Source: JBBSEZ01 sp038239195 (GTDB taxonomy: Bacteria > Planctomycetota > Planctomycetia > Gemmatales > Gemmataceae). Taken from it: a stretch of 47,893 nucleotides of DNA. Numbering within the stretch: position 1 is the stretch's first letter; the number at the start of each line of letters is the position of its first letter. The translations under genes and the position numbers were made by a program. The notes below the pieces were generated by a model that worked only from the letters and a program-made list of their open reading frames with translations, had not been told where the DNA came from and searched no databases. The stretch covers positions 1 through 47,893 of the forward strand of contig JBBSEZ010000016.1 of NCBI GenBank assembly GCA_038239195.1. Reading direction: 5' to 3'. Positions 8,227 to 16,659 of the stretch are shown in pieces.

Positions 8227-8583
8227 CTACGACTTCACCAGGGAGGTGAGGTCGGTGTAGCTGATGAACTTGTGGAAGTGGGCGCCGACGCAAAAGTTGC
8301 CGTCGGCCAGCGCCACCGACCAGACGATCTCGGCCAGGCCCTTCACAGCTCGGCCGCCGACGTTTTCGAGGGCGAGCTCGACCTCCTGGCCTTTGGGCAG
8401 GTCTGCCTTCAGCACCAGACGGGCGCCGGTCTCGGACACGTCGAGGACGGCGACGGCCAGGTTGGCGCCCAGCCCGAGGGCGCCCCGGGAGCAGCGGGCC
8501 TTCGTGCCCCCCTTGGGGCCTTGCGGCGCGCCGCGCGCCGGTTCTGTGTCATAACCGGGCGGTCGCTCATACTTCACCTCCAA
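8227..8583 (-). CDS. PilZ-domain protein, probable frameshift near the N-terminus
   Basis: 118 residues from a TTG at 8583. The body is a PilZ domain (c-di-GMP-binding fold): NLAVAVLDVSETGARLVLK contains the D-x-S-x-x-G motif, followed by ENVGGRAVKGLAEIVWS and FCVGAHF. The expected N-terminal RxxxR motif is missing in this frame. It is present in the neighbouring frame from an ATG at 8570, which has GGAGG seven bases upstream and reads MSDRPVMTQNRRAARRKAP. One extra C in the CCCC run near 8516-8519 would fuse the two. Either the gene suffered a one-base deletion or there is a sequencing error. The next gene is a Ser/Thr kinase. Confidence 0.75.
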   Translation of the reverse strand: MEVKYERPPGYDTEPARGAPQGPKGGTKARCSRGALGLGANLAVAVLDVSETGARLVLKADLPKGQEVELALENVGGRAVKGLAEIVWSVALADGNFCVGAHFHKFISYTDLTSLVKS

Positions 8584-8712
8584 GGAGAAAGGACGTTCCG
8601 GGCGGGCCCGCCGGGCCGCTCCACCGGAGCGCCGAGCGGCAGGGGGGCAGGCCTGACGAGCCCAGACACCAGGGAGCCGTTCGTGAGGTTCCTCGGCGGA
8701 TGGGCCTGACCA

Positions 8713-8741
8713 ACCCTAGGTCGTGCGTGGATAGCTGTCAA
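8713..8741 (-). promoter_or_regulatory. Candidate promoter for the PilZ-kinase-aldolase group
   Basis: On the minus strand a consensus -35 TTGACA (8741-8736) is followed after 17 bases by TAGGGT (8718-8713), 130 bases before the PilZ start. The -35 is perfect, the -10 poor (3 of 6). Confidence 0.35.
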
Positions 8742-8747
8742 ACCGGG

Positions 8748-8773
8748 CTCGGACGGCTCGTTCGCCGTCCGAG
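8748..8773 (-). terminator. Hairpin terminator at the end of the polysaccharide cluster
   Basis: A perfect 10-bp stem (CTCGGACGGC 8748-8757, GCCGTCCGAG 8764-8773, 6-base loop) begins 17 bases after the stop of the WecG-like gene. On the minus strand it is followed by GCCCGGTTTG, so the T tract is weak. It separates the polysaccharide cluster from the promoter just downstream. Confidence 0.5.
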
Positions 8774-8790
8774 GGCCAACGCCCGGCCAA

Positions 8791-9684
8791 TCAGTTGCGC
8801 CCTGCCACTTCCCCCTGAAGCCTGTCCGGCGACCCCTGCGCGCCGCGCGCTTTCTCTGCGGGGGCCGAGCAACGCGGCTGGAGGAGTGCCAGCCCCAGCT
8901 TCCCCAGGAAGAGGGTGTTGGTGATCAGATAGCGCTTCCAGAGCCGGCCCGGCTCCTGGCAGAGCCGATAAAGCCACTCCAGGCCGTGCCGCTGCATCCA
9001 GCGCGGCGCCATCTTCTTGGCGCCCGCGTGGAAATCGAAGGCGGCGCCGACGCACAACTGGACCGCGTGGATGGCGTGGCGGTGCTCGTAGGCGAACACG
9101 TCCTGCTTCGGACAACCCAGCCCGATGAAGACCAGCCGCGCGCCGCTGCCGTTGATCCTCTCGACGACGGCCCGGTCCTCCTCCGCCGTCAAGGCGCGGA
9201 AGGGGGGGGCCTCCCAGCCGGCGATTTCCAGGTTCGGGCACGTGCGGAGGAGGTTGTCGCGAAGCTTCACCACGACGTCCGGCCCCCCCCCGTAGAGGTA
9301 GACGGGGGCCCCCGCCGCGGCCGCTTCCCGGCAGAGCCTCAGCATCAGGTCCGGGCCGTAGACGCGCTCGCGCAGCCGCGCCCGATGGAGCAGGTTCAAC
9401 GCCCAGCGCACCGGCTGTCCGTCGGGCGTCACCAAGTCGAACGCGTTCACCATGTCCCGGAGCGCCGGGCTCTGGCTGGCGGTGACCACCGCATGCACGG
9501 CCTGGCACGCCACGACGCCCGAGGCGCCCTGCCGAGCGGCCCGAAGGATGACCTTGACGGCCTCCTCGCAGGTCGTCACGCTGATCCCCACCCCGAACAA
9601 GTCCACCTTGCGAGGCCAGGAGACCGGGCGGCGCCTCTCTCCCACCTCTCCTTCTCCCGCTTTCGTTCCAGCTACGTCCAGCAT
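8791..9684 (-). CDS. WecG/TagA/CpsF-family glycosyltransferase
   Basis: 297 residues of the GT26 family, which transfers a sugar (for example N-acetylmannosaminuronate or N-acetylmannosamine) from a nucleotide carrier to a polyprenyl-linked acceptor on the cytoplasmic face of the membrane. Family marks are FGVGISV near residue 30, the catalytic-site TPDGQPV (Asp88), YLYGGGPDVV, and FIGLGCPKQD followed by VGAAFDFHAGAKKMAPRWMQ, then the GLEWLYRL...EPGRLWKRY block. The C-terminal tail after about residue 270 is not conserved. The ATG at 9684 has GGAGG upstream. It is the last gene of the minus-strand exopolysaccharide cluster. Confidence 0.9.
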   Translation of the reverse strand: MLDVAGTKAGEGEVGERRRPVSWPRKVDLFGVGISVTTCEEAVKVILRAARQGASGVVACQAVHAVVTASQSPALRDMVNAFDLVTPDGQPVRWALNLLHRARLRERVYGPDLMLRLCREAAAAGAPVYLYGGGPDVVVKLRDNLLRTCPNLEIAGWEAPPFRALTAEEDRAVVERINGSGARLVFIGLGCPKQDVFAYEHRHAIHAVQLCVGAAFDFHAGAKKMAPRWMQRHGLEWLYRLCQEPGRLWKRYLITNTLFLGKLGLALLQPRCSAPAEKARGAQGSPDRLQGEVAGRN

Positions 9685-9738
9685 CGTGAGGCCCTCCGGG
9701 GCGATTGATCGGCGCGCCGCGCTCCCGTCTTTTCTCGC

Positions 9739-10755
9739 TCAGACCAGCTGCAGGGAGACGTCCCGGGCAGCCTTGGCCTGGGACCTGGCCCGGAGCTCGC
9801 CGTCGATCCACGCGTAGGTCTTCTCCATCCCGGCCCGCAGCCGGGTGCTCGGCTCCCAGCCGAGGTAGTGCCGGACCTTGGCGTTGTCGCTGTTGCGGCC
9901 GTTGACGCCCTTGGGGGCGCCGAGGTTGTACTTGCGCGCGAGCTTGATGCCGGCGACGTCCTCGACGACGTCCACCAGGCCGTTGATCGTCACCAGTTCG
10001 CTGGAGCCGAGGTTGATCGGCTCCTCGATCCGGCCCTCCATGATCCGGCCAATCCCGTAGACGCAGTCGTCGATGTAGGTGAAGCTGCGCGTCTGGTTGC
10101 CGTCCCCCCAGATCTCGATCTCGTGGCGCCCCGTGGCCAGGGCCTCGAGGACCTTGCGGCACACGGCGGCCGGGGCCTTCTCCCGCCCGCCTTCCCAGGT
10201 GCCGTGGGGGCCATAGACGTTGTGGAAGCGGGCGCAGCGCGTCACCAGCCCGAAGTCCTCGGCGAAGTGCCGGCACATGCGCTCGCCGAACAGCTTCTCC
10301 CAGCCATAGCCGTCCTCGGGCAGGGCGGGGTAGGCGTCCTCCTCCTTCAGGGGCACGACGTCGGCGCTGCGCTGCTTGTCGGCGTTGTAGACGCAGGCCG
10401 AGCTGGCGTAGAAGTAGCGCGACACGCCCATCTCCTTGGCCGCCATCAGCAAGTGCGTGTTGATGAGGACCGACAGCATGCACAGGGCCTTGTTGTTCTC
10501 GATGAAGCCCATCCCCCCCATGTCCGCCGCGAGGTTGTAGACCTCGGCTGCCTCCCGGCAGGCGTTCAGGCAGTTGTCCCTGTCCTTGAGGTCGGCGCAG
10601 ACGTTCTCCGCCTCGCCGAAGACCTGATACCACTCCTCGACCGGCTTGACGTCCACGGCCCGGACGTTCGCGTGGCCCTGGCGAAGCAGGTCGGCGACCA
10701 GGTGCCCGCCGATGAAGCCGCCGGCGCCCGCCACAACGATCAAGTCATCTTTCAC
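9739..10755 (-). CDS. NAD-dependent sugar epimerase, GDP-mannose 3,5-epimerase-like
   Basis: 338 residues from GTG 10755, chosen because GGGAGA lies seven bases upstream; a GTG at 10803 would add 16 residues. An extended SDR: Rossmann loop AGAGGFIGGH at residues 9-18, and YxxxK in DGYGWEK. The sequence follows plant/bacterial GDP-mannose 3,5-epimerase closely: AADMGGMGFI, the SSACVYN segment carrying the catalytic cysteine, RFHNVYGPHGTW-GGREKAPAA, QTRSFTYIDDC and GVNGRNSDN. That enzyme converts GDP-D-mannose to GDP-L-galactose or GDP-L-gulose. Here it likely supplies an activated sugar for the exopolysaccharide. Exact product is inference. Confidence 0.85.
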   Translation of the reverse strand: MKDDLIVVAGAGGFIGGHLVADLLRQGHANVRAVDVKPVEEWYQVFGEAENVCADLKDRDNCLNACREAAEVYNLAADMGGMGFIENNKALCMLSVLINTHLLMAAKEMGVSRYFYASSACVYNADKQRSADVVPLKEEDAYPALPEDGYGWEKLFGERMCRHFAEDFGLVTRCARFHNVYGPHGTWEGGREKAPAAVCRKVLEALATGRHEIEIWGDGNQTRSFTYIDDCVYGIGRIMEGRIEEPINLGSSELVTINGLVDVVEDVAGIKLARKYNLGAPKGVNGRNSDNAKVRHYLGWEPSTRLRAGMEKTYAWIDGELRARSQAKAARDVSLQLV

Positions 10756-10814
10756 TGCGATTCTCCCAAATGCGGTTACGGTTTGGTTCGACGTCCGATG
10801 CACGATTGCGATCC

Positions 10815-12032
10815 TCAGGCGTTGCCGTTCGGCCCGGCGCCCCCGGGAACAGCCGGGCCGCTCCGCAGTCCACCGCCAACGGCCCGCTCGTAGATTGCGG
10901 TCAGGGCGCGGATGTTGGACTGCTGGGTGTATTTCCGGTCATACTCCTGCCGGCAGGCCTGGCGCATCCGGGCCCGTTCCAGCGGGCTGCCCAGCAGGTG
11001 CTGGGCCTTCGAGGCCAGATCGGCGGCGCTGCCCGGCTCGAAGTGCAGCCCCGTGCGGCCGTGTTCCACCACCTCGGCCATCGCCCCCAATTTGGAGGCG
11101 ATGACCGGCGTGCCCTTGGCGAAGGCCTCGACGACCACCCGGGGGAAGTTCTCGTAACACTGCGACGGCAGCACCAGGAACGCCGCCTCGCCGATCAGCT
11201 CGTAAACGGCGTCGAGCGGCTTGCGGCCCAGCCACTGGATCGCGGCATCCTTTGCCGCGGCCTCCGCCACCGCCCCCGCCAGGGGGCCGTCGCCGACGAT
11301 CTTGAGCGGCACCGTGCCGCCCAGGCTCCGCCAGGCCGCCAGCAACGTCTCGGCCCCCTTCTCGGGCGACAGCCTGCCCACGAACACCGCGTAGCCTCCC
11401 GTCCCACCGCCCGGTCCCGGGCCCGGGTAGACGAAGTTCGGCTTGACGACGATCTTGTCCGCGGGCAGCCCCCCTTCGATGAACTTCCGCCGGCTGAACT
11501 CGGTGAGGGCGACGTACGTGTGGACGGCCTGTCGCCAGGTGCCCAGCGCGCGGTGCGTCGTCACCATGGCCGCGACGGTCGCGCTGGCCGCCCGACTGTC
11601 GCGGTAGCACTTGTGGACGACGCCCGGCCAGGGGACCGACTTGCCGAGGCAGTCCTCGCAGACCTTGCCCTCGCGGAAGAACAGGGCGTTGGGGCAGAGG
11701 AGGCGGAAATTGTGCAGCGTCTGGACCACGGGGACTTTTTCGGACCGCGCGGCGTAGTAGGCGGCCGGGGAGATCAGGGGAAACGTGTTGTGGAAATGCA
11801 CGACGTCCGGCCGCACGGCGCGGAGCAACTTGCACAGGTCGCGGTGCGCCGGCCGGCTCCAGACCGTGCGCAACGCCACCTGCAAGCGGCCCATCGCGTG
11901 GATCGCGTCGTTGTGCAGACAGTATTGGATCACCTCGTGCCCGTTGTCCTGGAGCATGGCGACCTCGGCTGCGAAGCACGGGTCTTCGCCGCCGGGCTGC
12001 TGGTAGAAGTTGTGCGCGACCAGGACTTTCAT
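10815..12032 (-). CDS. GT4-family glycosyltransferase
   Basis: 405 residues with the GT-B fold of glycosyltransferase group 1. The N-terminus has the KVLVAHNFY-PGGED strand and loop; the middle has HFHNTFPL and QTLHNFRLLCPNA. The C-terminal Rossmann half has FVGRLSPEKG, KIVGDGPL, WLGRK and the EX7E region LPSQCYENFPRVVVEAFAKG. A Cys-rich stretch (CEDCLGKSVPWPGVVHKC) follows the acceptor region, as in many planctomycete and cyanobacterial relatives. The start ATG overlaps the stop of the deacetylase gene by ATGA, implying translational coupling. It should add a sugar to the lipid-linked repeat unit; donor and acceptor unknown. Confidence 0.88.
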   Translation of the reverse strand: MKVLVAHNFYQQPGGEDPCFAAEVAMLQDNGHEVIQYCLHNDAIHAMGRLQVALRTVWSRPAHRDLCKLLRAVRPDVVHFHNTFPLISPAAYYAARSEKVPVVQTLHNFRLLCPNALFFREGKVCEDCLGKSVPWPGVVHKCYRDSRAASATVAAMVTTHRALGTWRQAVHTYVALTEFSRRKFIEGGLPADKIVVKPNFVYPGPGPGGGTGGYAVFVGRLSPEKGAETLLAAWRSLGGTVPLKIVGDGPLAGAVAEAAAKDAAIQWLGRKPLDAVYELIGEAAFLVLPSQCYENFPRVVVEAFAKGTPVIASKLGAMAEVVEHGRTGLHFEPGSAADLASKAQHLLGSPLERARMRQACRQEYDRKYTQQSNIRALTAIYERAVGGGLRSGPAVPGGAGPNGNA

Positions 12033-12778
12033 CGCAACGCCTCCGCCGGGGCGGCCCGGCAAATCTGGCCGTTCGTGAGCGCGGCCGCCTGGCTCGTGAA
12101 CTGGCCCAGGAAGCGCAGGACTTCCTCCAGGCGCTGCCACTGGCCGGTCTGTTGCAGTTCCCAGGAGTGGCCCCACAGGTGGAACACTCCGCCGCGCCCG
12201 AGGGCGCGCCCCATCAGCGACCGGGCCCGGTGCGCCCAGTCCGTCGATCGGCCGAGCGAGACGAGCGACCACAGGTTGCGGAGGGCCCCGCGCCGGAGCG
12301 CGTTCCTGCCGTAGGCGAGCCAACCGTGCGGGTGGGCCTGGACGGTAGTCGGCATCAGGGCAAGGCCGCCGTTCCGGCGCGGGAAATCGAGCGACAACAG
12401 CTCCACGGTTCGCACGCCGCCGTAGCCGGCCTCCCGGATCATTTCCAGATGGCGTCGCGAGAACTTCCCCTTCGGGGGGCAAAACATCGGGCACGGCAAG
12501 CCGGTGACGTCCTGGGCCCAGGACCTGGACTCGGCGATCTCTTGCCGGGCCTGCTCGTCTGTCGCGTCGTCGAGGACCACGTGGTGGAGCGTGTGCGCCC
12601 CGATCTCGAACGCGCCGCTCAGTTCTCGAAGCTGGGCGGCGGTCATCGTCGCGTTCTCCGCCGCCCTCGGCACGTAGAAGGTGCCCGGCAGCCCGTACTT
12701 CGCCAGCAACTCGGCCACGCGCAGGTCCAGCGGATGGCCGTCGTCCCAGCTCGTGGTGATTTGTGCGACGGGCTTCAT
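12029..12778 (-). CDS. Polysaccharide deacetylase (NodB/CE4 family)
   Basis: 249 residues. NodB motif 1 appears as TSWDDG (Asp12 base, Asp13 metal ligand) and motif 2 as IGAHTLHH (His62, His66), with YGLPGTFYVP between them. Motif 3 seems to be the CPPKGKFSRRH stretch and the later FHLWGHSWEL resembles the terminal His motif. There is no signal peptide, so it probably acts in the cytoplasm on a lipid-linked or nucleotide sugar intermediate, removing N-acetyl groups. It overlaps both neighbours by four bases (stop/start ATGA), strongly suggesting one transcript. Confidence 0.85.
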   Translation of the reverse strand: MKPVAQITTSWDDGHPLDLRVAELLAKYGLPGTFYVPRAAENATMTAAQLRELSGAFEIGAHTLHHVVLDDATDEQARQEIAESRSWAQDVTGLPCPMFCPPKGKFSRRHLEMIREAGYGGVRTVELLSLDFPRRNGGLALMPTTVQAHPHGWLAYGRNALRRGALRNLWSLVSLGRSTDWAHRARSLMGRALGRGGVFHLWGHSWELQQTGQWQRLEEVLRFLGQFTSQAAALTNGQICRAAPAEALR

Positions 12779-13797
12779 GGGGCCCCCTCCCTTCCGGCGT
12801 GGCCCTCCAGGGCCTCGCGCAACAGATACCTGCCGACTGCCTGCATCGAATGCCGGGCGACGACGAACTCGCGGAGCCCCGCGGCAATTTGCAGCAGCCT
12901 GGGTTTGTCGCTCAAGGCGTCTTTGATGACCTGGTTTACGTCCCCCCTCGCCGGGGAATACAGGAAGCAGTTGTGTCCGTGGCGGAAGTCGTTGACGATG
13001 GGAGGGTCGGAAACGTTGATCAAGGGGACCGACCCCACCAGCATCGACTCGTAATGGCGGAAGCCGTTGTACCCGTACCCTTGCGGCGAGAGGGTGAGCC
13101 ACGAACGCGACATGAGCGCGAGGTACTCCGCGAACGGCAGGTGCCCCTCCACGATCTTGACCCGGTGGCCTTCGGCGCCCAACTGCCGCACCGCGTCGAT
13201 CGCGGCGCGCCGCTGTTCGGAGTTCACCGCCCCGGCGAAGAAGACGTCGATCTCCTTTTCGGGCTGAAACGGCACCCGGTAGTTCTCGATCGCGACCCAG
13301 TAAGGGAGGTGCTTGAAGCGACACCCCCCGGCAGTTCCGGTTTCGTAAAGCCGGTTGTCGTCCGCTTCCCGGAGGTTCGTTTTGAAATAGTACCGGGCGC
13401 ACCGGACGCGCGCGAGGTAGTCCACCAGCGCTTCGTGCGAGTCGTAACGGTCGAGGACGATGACCCGGGCCCCCCGCCGAGAAAGCAGGCGGTTGACGCA
13501 GGCGCCGATCGGCCGGAGGCGCGTAACGTGAGAGACGGTGGAACGCACGGCGCGTTTGACGGTCGAACTGTCGTGCGCCCAACGGAAATCGACGGCCGGG
13601 AGCACGATCAGGTCGTATTTTCCCGAGCAGGCCCCCGCCAGGATCGCGGGGACGCGGCGCAAGGCGCCCCCGCGCCGGGGGCCGAAGGGCGTGATCGTCG
13701 CCCCCGTCGGCACGTGCTCGACGGCGCAGGCGGGCAGCCCCGCAAAGAGGTTGTCTTGCCCGACGTTCAAGACCGAAATCGTCCCACTAGATCGCAT
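12775..13797 (-). CDS. Glycosyltransferase (exostosin/group-1 like)
   Basis: 340 residues. The C-terminal half shows glycosyltransferase features: EKEIDVFFAGAVNSEQRR (strand after the linker), then SPQGYGYNGFRHYESMLVGS, VPLINVSDPP and an acidic/Gly nucleotide-binding region, as in exostosin-like and GT-B enzymes. The N-terminal half has VIVLDRYDSHEA and YYFKTNLREADD. No membrane segment. It overlaps the O-antigen ligase gene by 11 bases and the deacetylase by four. It likely adds a sugar to the growing repeat; family assignment is less precise than for the GT4 gene downstream. Confidence 0.7.
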   Translation of the reverse strand: MRSSGTISVLNVGQDNLFAGLPACAVEHVPTGATITPFGPRRGGALRRVPAILAGACSGKYDLIVLPAVDFRWAHDSSTVKRAVRSTVSHVTRLRPIGACVNRLLSRRGARVIVLDRYDSHEALVDYLARVRCARYYFKTNLREADDNRLYETGTAGGCRFKHLPYWVAIENYRVPFQPEKEIDVFFAGAVNSEQRRAAIDAVRQLGAEGHRVKIVEGHLPFAEYLALMSRSWLTLSPQGYGYNGFRHYESMLVGSVPLINVSDPPIVNDFRHGHNCFLYSPARGDVNQVIKDALSDKPRLLQIAAGLREFVVARHSMQAVGRYLLREALEGHAGREGAP

Positions 13798-15193
13798 GGC
13801 GGGTGCCTGCCTCCATTCCTGACGCGGCCGTCGCGGGCTCGGCCGCGATTCCCTCGACCGGGCCCGCGATCGCGTCCCATTGAAGGGCCTCCGGCGAGTG
13901 CCGGTAGAGCCACAGCGTCGCCAGGCCGACGCCGTAAACCGTCCAGAACCAGATGCCGCCCATCGGCCCCTCCAGGAAGACGTCGAAGCTCGCGTTGATC
14001 AGGAAAGCCATCCAGTACGCCAGCAGGAACAGGAACAGCTCCGGCCAGTGGCGCTCGCCCCGTTGGCGGCTGCGAACGTAAGCGCCCAGGAGAGCGCAGG
14101 CCCACGCCGCCTGAACGAGCACCCACAGGGCGAGGCCGGGCACGCCGGCGCGGGCCAGCATCGTCAGGTGGCCGTTGTGCGGGCTGCGCAACGTCGGCTC
14201 TCCGAGGACGGCATAGCCGTCGTCCACCGCCAGGTTGATGCCGAAGCCCTTGCCGGCCCAGAAGTACTTCCCGTGGACCACGTAGTCGAGAATGTCGCCC
14301 CACCATTGCAGGCGCCATTCCTTGGTTTCGTCGAGATCGCCGGTGCGCGTGGCGCCTCCGACGCTCCCCAAATTGGCAATGAATTGGTCGGCCGAGATTT
14401 CCCTCTCCCTGCCCGGCATCTGGACGCGCAGGCCAGTCGCCGCGAGGAGCACCAGCGCGCAGGCCCCCAGCCCGATCAGGCGCCACAGCGAGCGGTCGGA
14501 CGGTTTGTGGAGGAAGCAGACCGCGAAAACCGCCAGGAAGGAGAAGAGGCCCGCCCGGTCGAAGGTCCCCACCAGGACGACGCCGGAAGCCAGCATCCCG
14601 AGGCGAAGAAGGCCGATGCCGCCGCCGAGGCCGGCGACCCCGAACGCCAGAACGCCCGCGAGATGCACCTGGACGTCACCCCCCTTGGCCACGACGACGG
14701 GCACGTCGGCCCAGGGCCAGCGCGGGAGAGACTCCGCAAAGAACTGGGAGACGAACCACACCACCGGCACGCAGGCGGGGAAGATCAGGCAAAACTGGCG
14801 GTAGCGGCGCAAGAGGGCCGTCAACCGGGAAGGCTGGGCCAGGATGGCCCCGCAGACGATGAAGGCGAAGGCACTGTACCCCCAGATCGTCGCGTCGCGC
14901 AGCGCGTCCATGCCATGCTCGGAAAGCTCGGGCAAGGTGCGGGCCAGGCCCCAGGCGATCAGGAGCAGCAGCGCCCAGACGGCGGGGGCGTCGAGGACGG
15001 CCCAGCATTTGCCGGACCGGAAGAACGCAACCACCCCGCAGCAAAGGACCATTTCCCCGATGAAAAGCGGCGGCACGCCCACGTACGCCCACCCCTTGCC
15101 GAGCAGGGCGTACCCGAGCAGGGCCAGGCAGAGAAGCGCCAGCCAGCGCCCGCACCGGGGGCTCGCGGGAAGAGGGCCTGAGACCGTGCTCAT
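13787..15193 (-). CDS. O-antigen ligase/polymerase-like membrane protein (Wzy/WaaL family)
   Basis: 468 residues with about 11-12 hydrophobic segments, starting WLALLCLALLGYALLG. A large polar loop before the last segments contains the family pattern WWGDILDYVVHGKYFWAGKG, followed by RSPHNGHLTMLARAGVPGLAL with the conserved His of the Wzy_C domain. It should polymerise or ligate lipid-linked repeat units on the periplasmic side. Its start overlaps the stop of the P-loop kinase gene by ATGA. Whether it is a polymerase or a ligase cannot be told from sequence alone; next to Wzz-like and flippase genes a polymerase role is more likely. Confidence 0.85.
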   Translation of the reverse strand: MSTVSGPLPASPRCGRWLALLCLALLGYALLGKGWAYVGVPPLFIGEMVLCCGVVAFFRSGKCWAVLDAPAVWALLLLIAWGLARTLPELSEHGMDALRDATIWGYSAFAFIVCGAILAQPSRLTALLRRYRQFCLIFPACVPVVWFVSQFFAESLPRWPWADVPVVVAKGGDVQVHLAGVLAFGVAGLGGGIGLLRLGMLASGVVLVGTFDRAGLFSFLAVFAVCFLHKPSDRSLWRLIGLGACALVLLAATGLRVQMPGREREISADQFIANLGSVGGATRTGDLDETKEWRLQWWGDILDYVVHGKYFWAGKGFGINLAVDDGYAVLGEPTLRSPHNGHLTMLARAGVPGLALWVLVQAAWACALLGAYVRSRQRGERHWPELFLFLLAYWMAFLINASFDVFLEGPMGGIWFWTVYGVGLATLWLYRHSPEALQWDAIAGPVEGIAAEPATAASGMEAGTRHAI

Positions 15194-16659
15194 GCGTTCC
15201 CCCCCAGTCCCAGGCGGCGCGCATTGCGTGTGCCGAGGTGGCGCAGGACGAGGTCCGTCACGTCGCCGGCGACCTGCTCCAGCGGCCGGCCGGCATCGAC
15301 GACGCGCCCGTTCCCCATCGCCCCGACCAGCGCCCGGTAGGCCTCTCGCTGCCGGGCCGTCTCTTCAAAGGGGACTTCCTGTTTCCGCGCCTGGAGCACC
15401 TCGGGCGGGGCATCCAGAAGCACAACCAGGTCGGGCTTGCGGGCGAGGCGCCAGAGAAGGCGCAGCAGCCAGGCCGGCCCGCCGTAACGGTAGCGCAGGG
15501 GGTCCACCAGGGCATCGACGAGGTGGCGGTCGTGCAAAACCAGGGTGTCTCTCGCCAGGGCCAGGTGGACCGTCACGTAGTAACCGAGCGTGTAGTAGAT
15601 GAACCAGTAGCCGCAGGCGCGGGCCACGGACGCCAGGAACGAACGCGGGGGGGACCCGTGCGGCGCCATCTCCGGGGGATACTCGGGGCGGCGCAGCAGG
15701 CGGCTTAGCACCCCGGGAGGGAACCGGTAGCAGGCCTTCCGGGCGAAGGCGCCCGTCAGCTTCTGGCTCACGGCCCGAATCACGGAGGACTTGCCCGCGC
15801 CGTCCGGGCCGAGCAAGACGACGTCGAGCCCGCCCTCAGGCCGGCAACCTTTTCTCACGCGGCGCCCCAGGCGGCACAACCAGCCCCCCAACGCCCGCCA
15901 GGGGCGGCGCAGCGTCGCGCGCCGGCGCAGCTCGGCCCCGAGCGGGGCCAGCAGGCGCCTCACCGCCTCCCAATTGCCGGAGCTGGCGGCGGACGCGAGC
16001 AGTTCGGTGCTGCGGGCGCCCCAGAAGCGGGCGACCTGCTGCCGGCAGTCGGCAGGGGCTTGCTGATACAAGTTAGAAAGTCTCTGCCCCTGCTCCTCGT
16101 CCAGGCGCCCCTTGGCGACCTTCTTGATCAGGTAGCAACCGAATTCGATGGGGGCCGCCGGGGCCCAGAACTGGTGGTGCCTGCGGCGGCCCTCGAGCAC
16201 CTCACTCCCGGCATAGAACGGCAAGTCGCCGAGCTCGTGGTCCAGGCTCAGGTCCAACTCGAGAAAGTACGGTGAGCTGTCCTCGTTCTTGCCCGCCAAC
16301 ACGATGTAGTAGCCCCGCCAGCGCACGGTGCCGGCGCCGATGACCTCGGCGCCGATGCGGGCCCGGTTCTCGCGAAGCAGGGCCACGAGTTGGCGCAGTC
16401 CCAGCCCCCCCGAGATGATGCAGTCCACGTCGGACTTGATCTTCTGGGGGTAGCCCTCATAGCCGTGCAGCACGCAATACCGGATGCCGGCGCGCTCGAG
16501 CGTTTCGAACGCGCCCAGGAGGGCCCGGCCACGGGCGCCCTCCTCCCCGGGGAGCGCCCGTGTCTGTCCCTCGTGGTGTGCGGAAGAGCTTTGCATGGCA
16601 CCATCGCCCCTGGTTTCGCAACTCGATCCCATCGCGCCGCGCTCAAAATCACGCCCCAT
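15190..16659 (-). CDS. Nucleotidyltransferase-like / thymidylate-kinase-like two-domain protein
   Basis: 489 residues from ATG 16659; ATGs at residues 10 and 22 are equally possible because no ribosome site decides. The N-terminal half contains SDVDCII (Asp77, Asp79), typical of a nucleotidyltransferase fold, after YCVLHGYEGYP. The C-terminal half is a P-loop kinase of the thymidylate-kinase clan: LLGPDGAGKSSV (about 281-292), then LHDRHLVDALVDPLRYRYGG (DRH motif) and VVLLDAPPEVLQARK. Similar proteins occur in exopolysaccharide clusters, where they may phosphorylate a sugar or lipid precursor; the substrate is unknown. It overlaps its neighbours by 11 and 4 bases. Confidence 0.75.
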   Translation of the reverse strand: MGRDFERGAMGSSCETRGDGAMQSSSAHHEGQTRALPGEEGARGRALLGAFETLERAGIRYCVLHGYEGYPQKIKSDVDCIISGGLGLRQLVALLRENRARIGAEVIGAGTVRWRGYYIVLAGKNEDSSPYFLELDLSLDHELGDLPFYAGSEVLEGRRRHHQFWAPAAPIEFGCYLIKKVAKGRLDEEQGQRLSNLYQQAPADCRQQVARFWGARSTELLASAASSGNWEAVRRLLAPLGAELRRRATLRRPWRALGGWLCRLGRRVRKGCRPEGGLDVVLLGPDGAGKSSVIRAVSQKLTGAFARKACYRFPPGVLSRLLRRPEYPPEMAPHGSPPRSFLASVARACGYWFIYYTLGYYVTVHLALARDTLVLHDRHLVDALVDPLRYRYGGPAWLLRLLWRLARKPDLVVLLDAPPEVLQARKQEVPFEETARQREAYRALVGAMGNGRVVDAGRPLEQVAGDVTDLVLRHLGTRNARRLGLGGNA

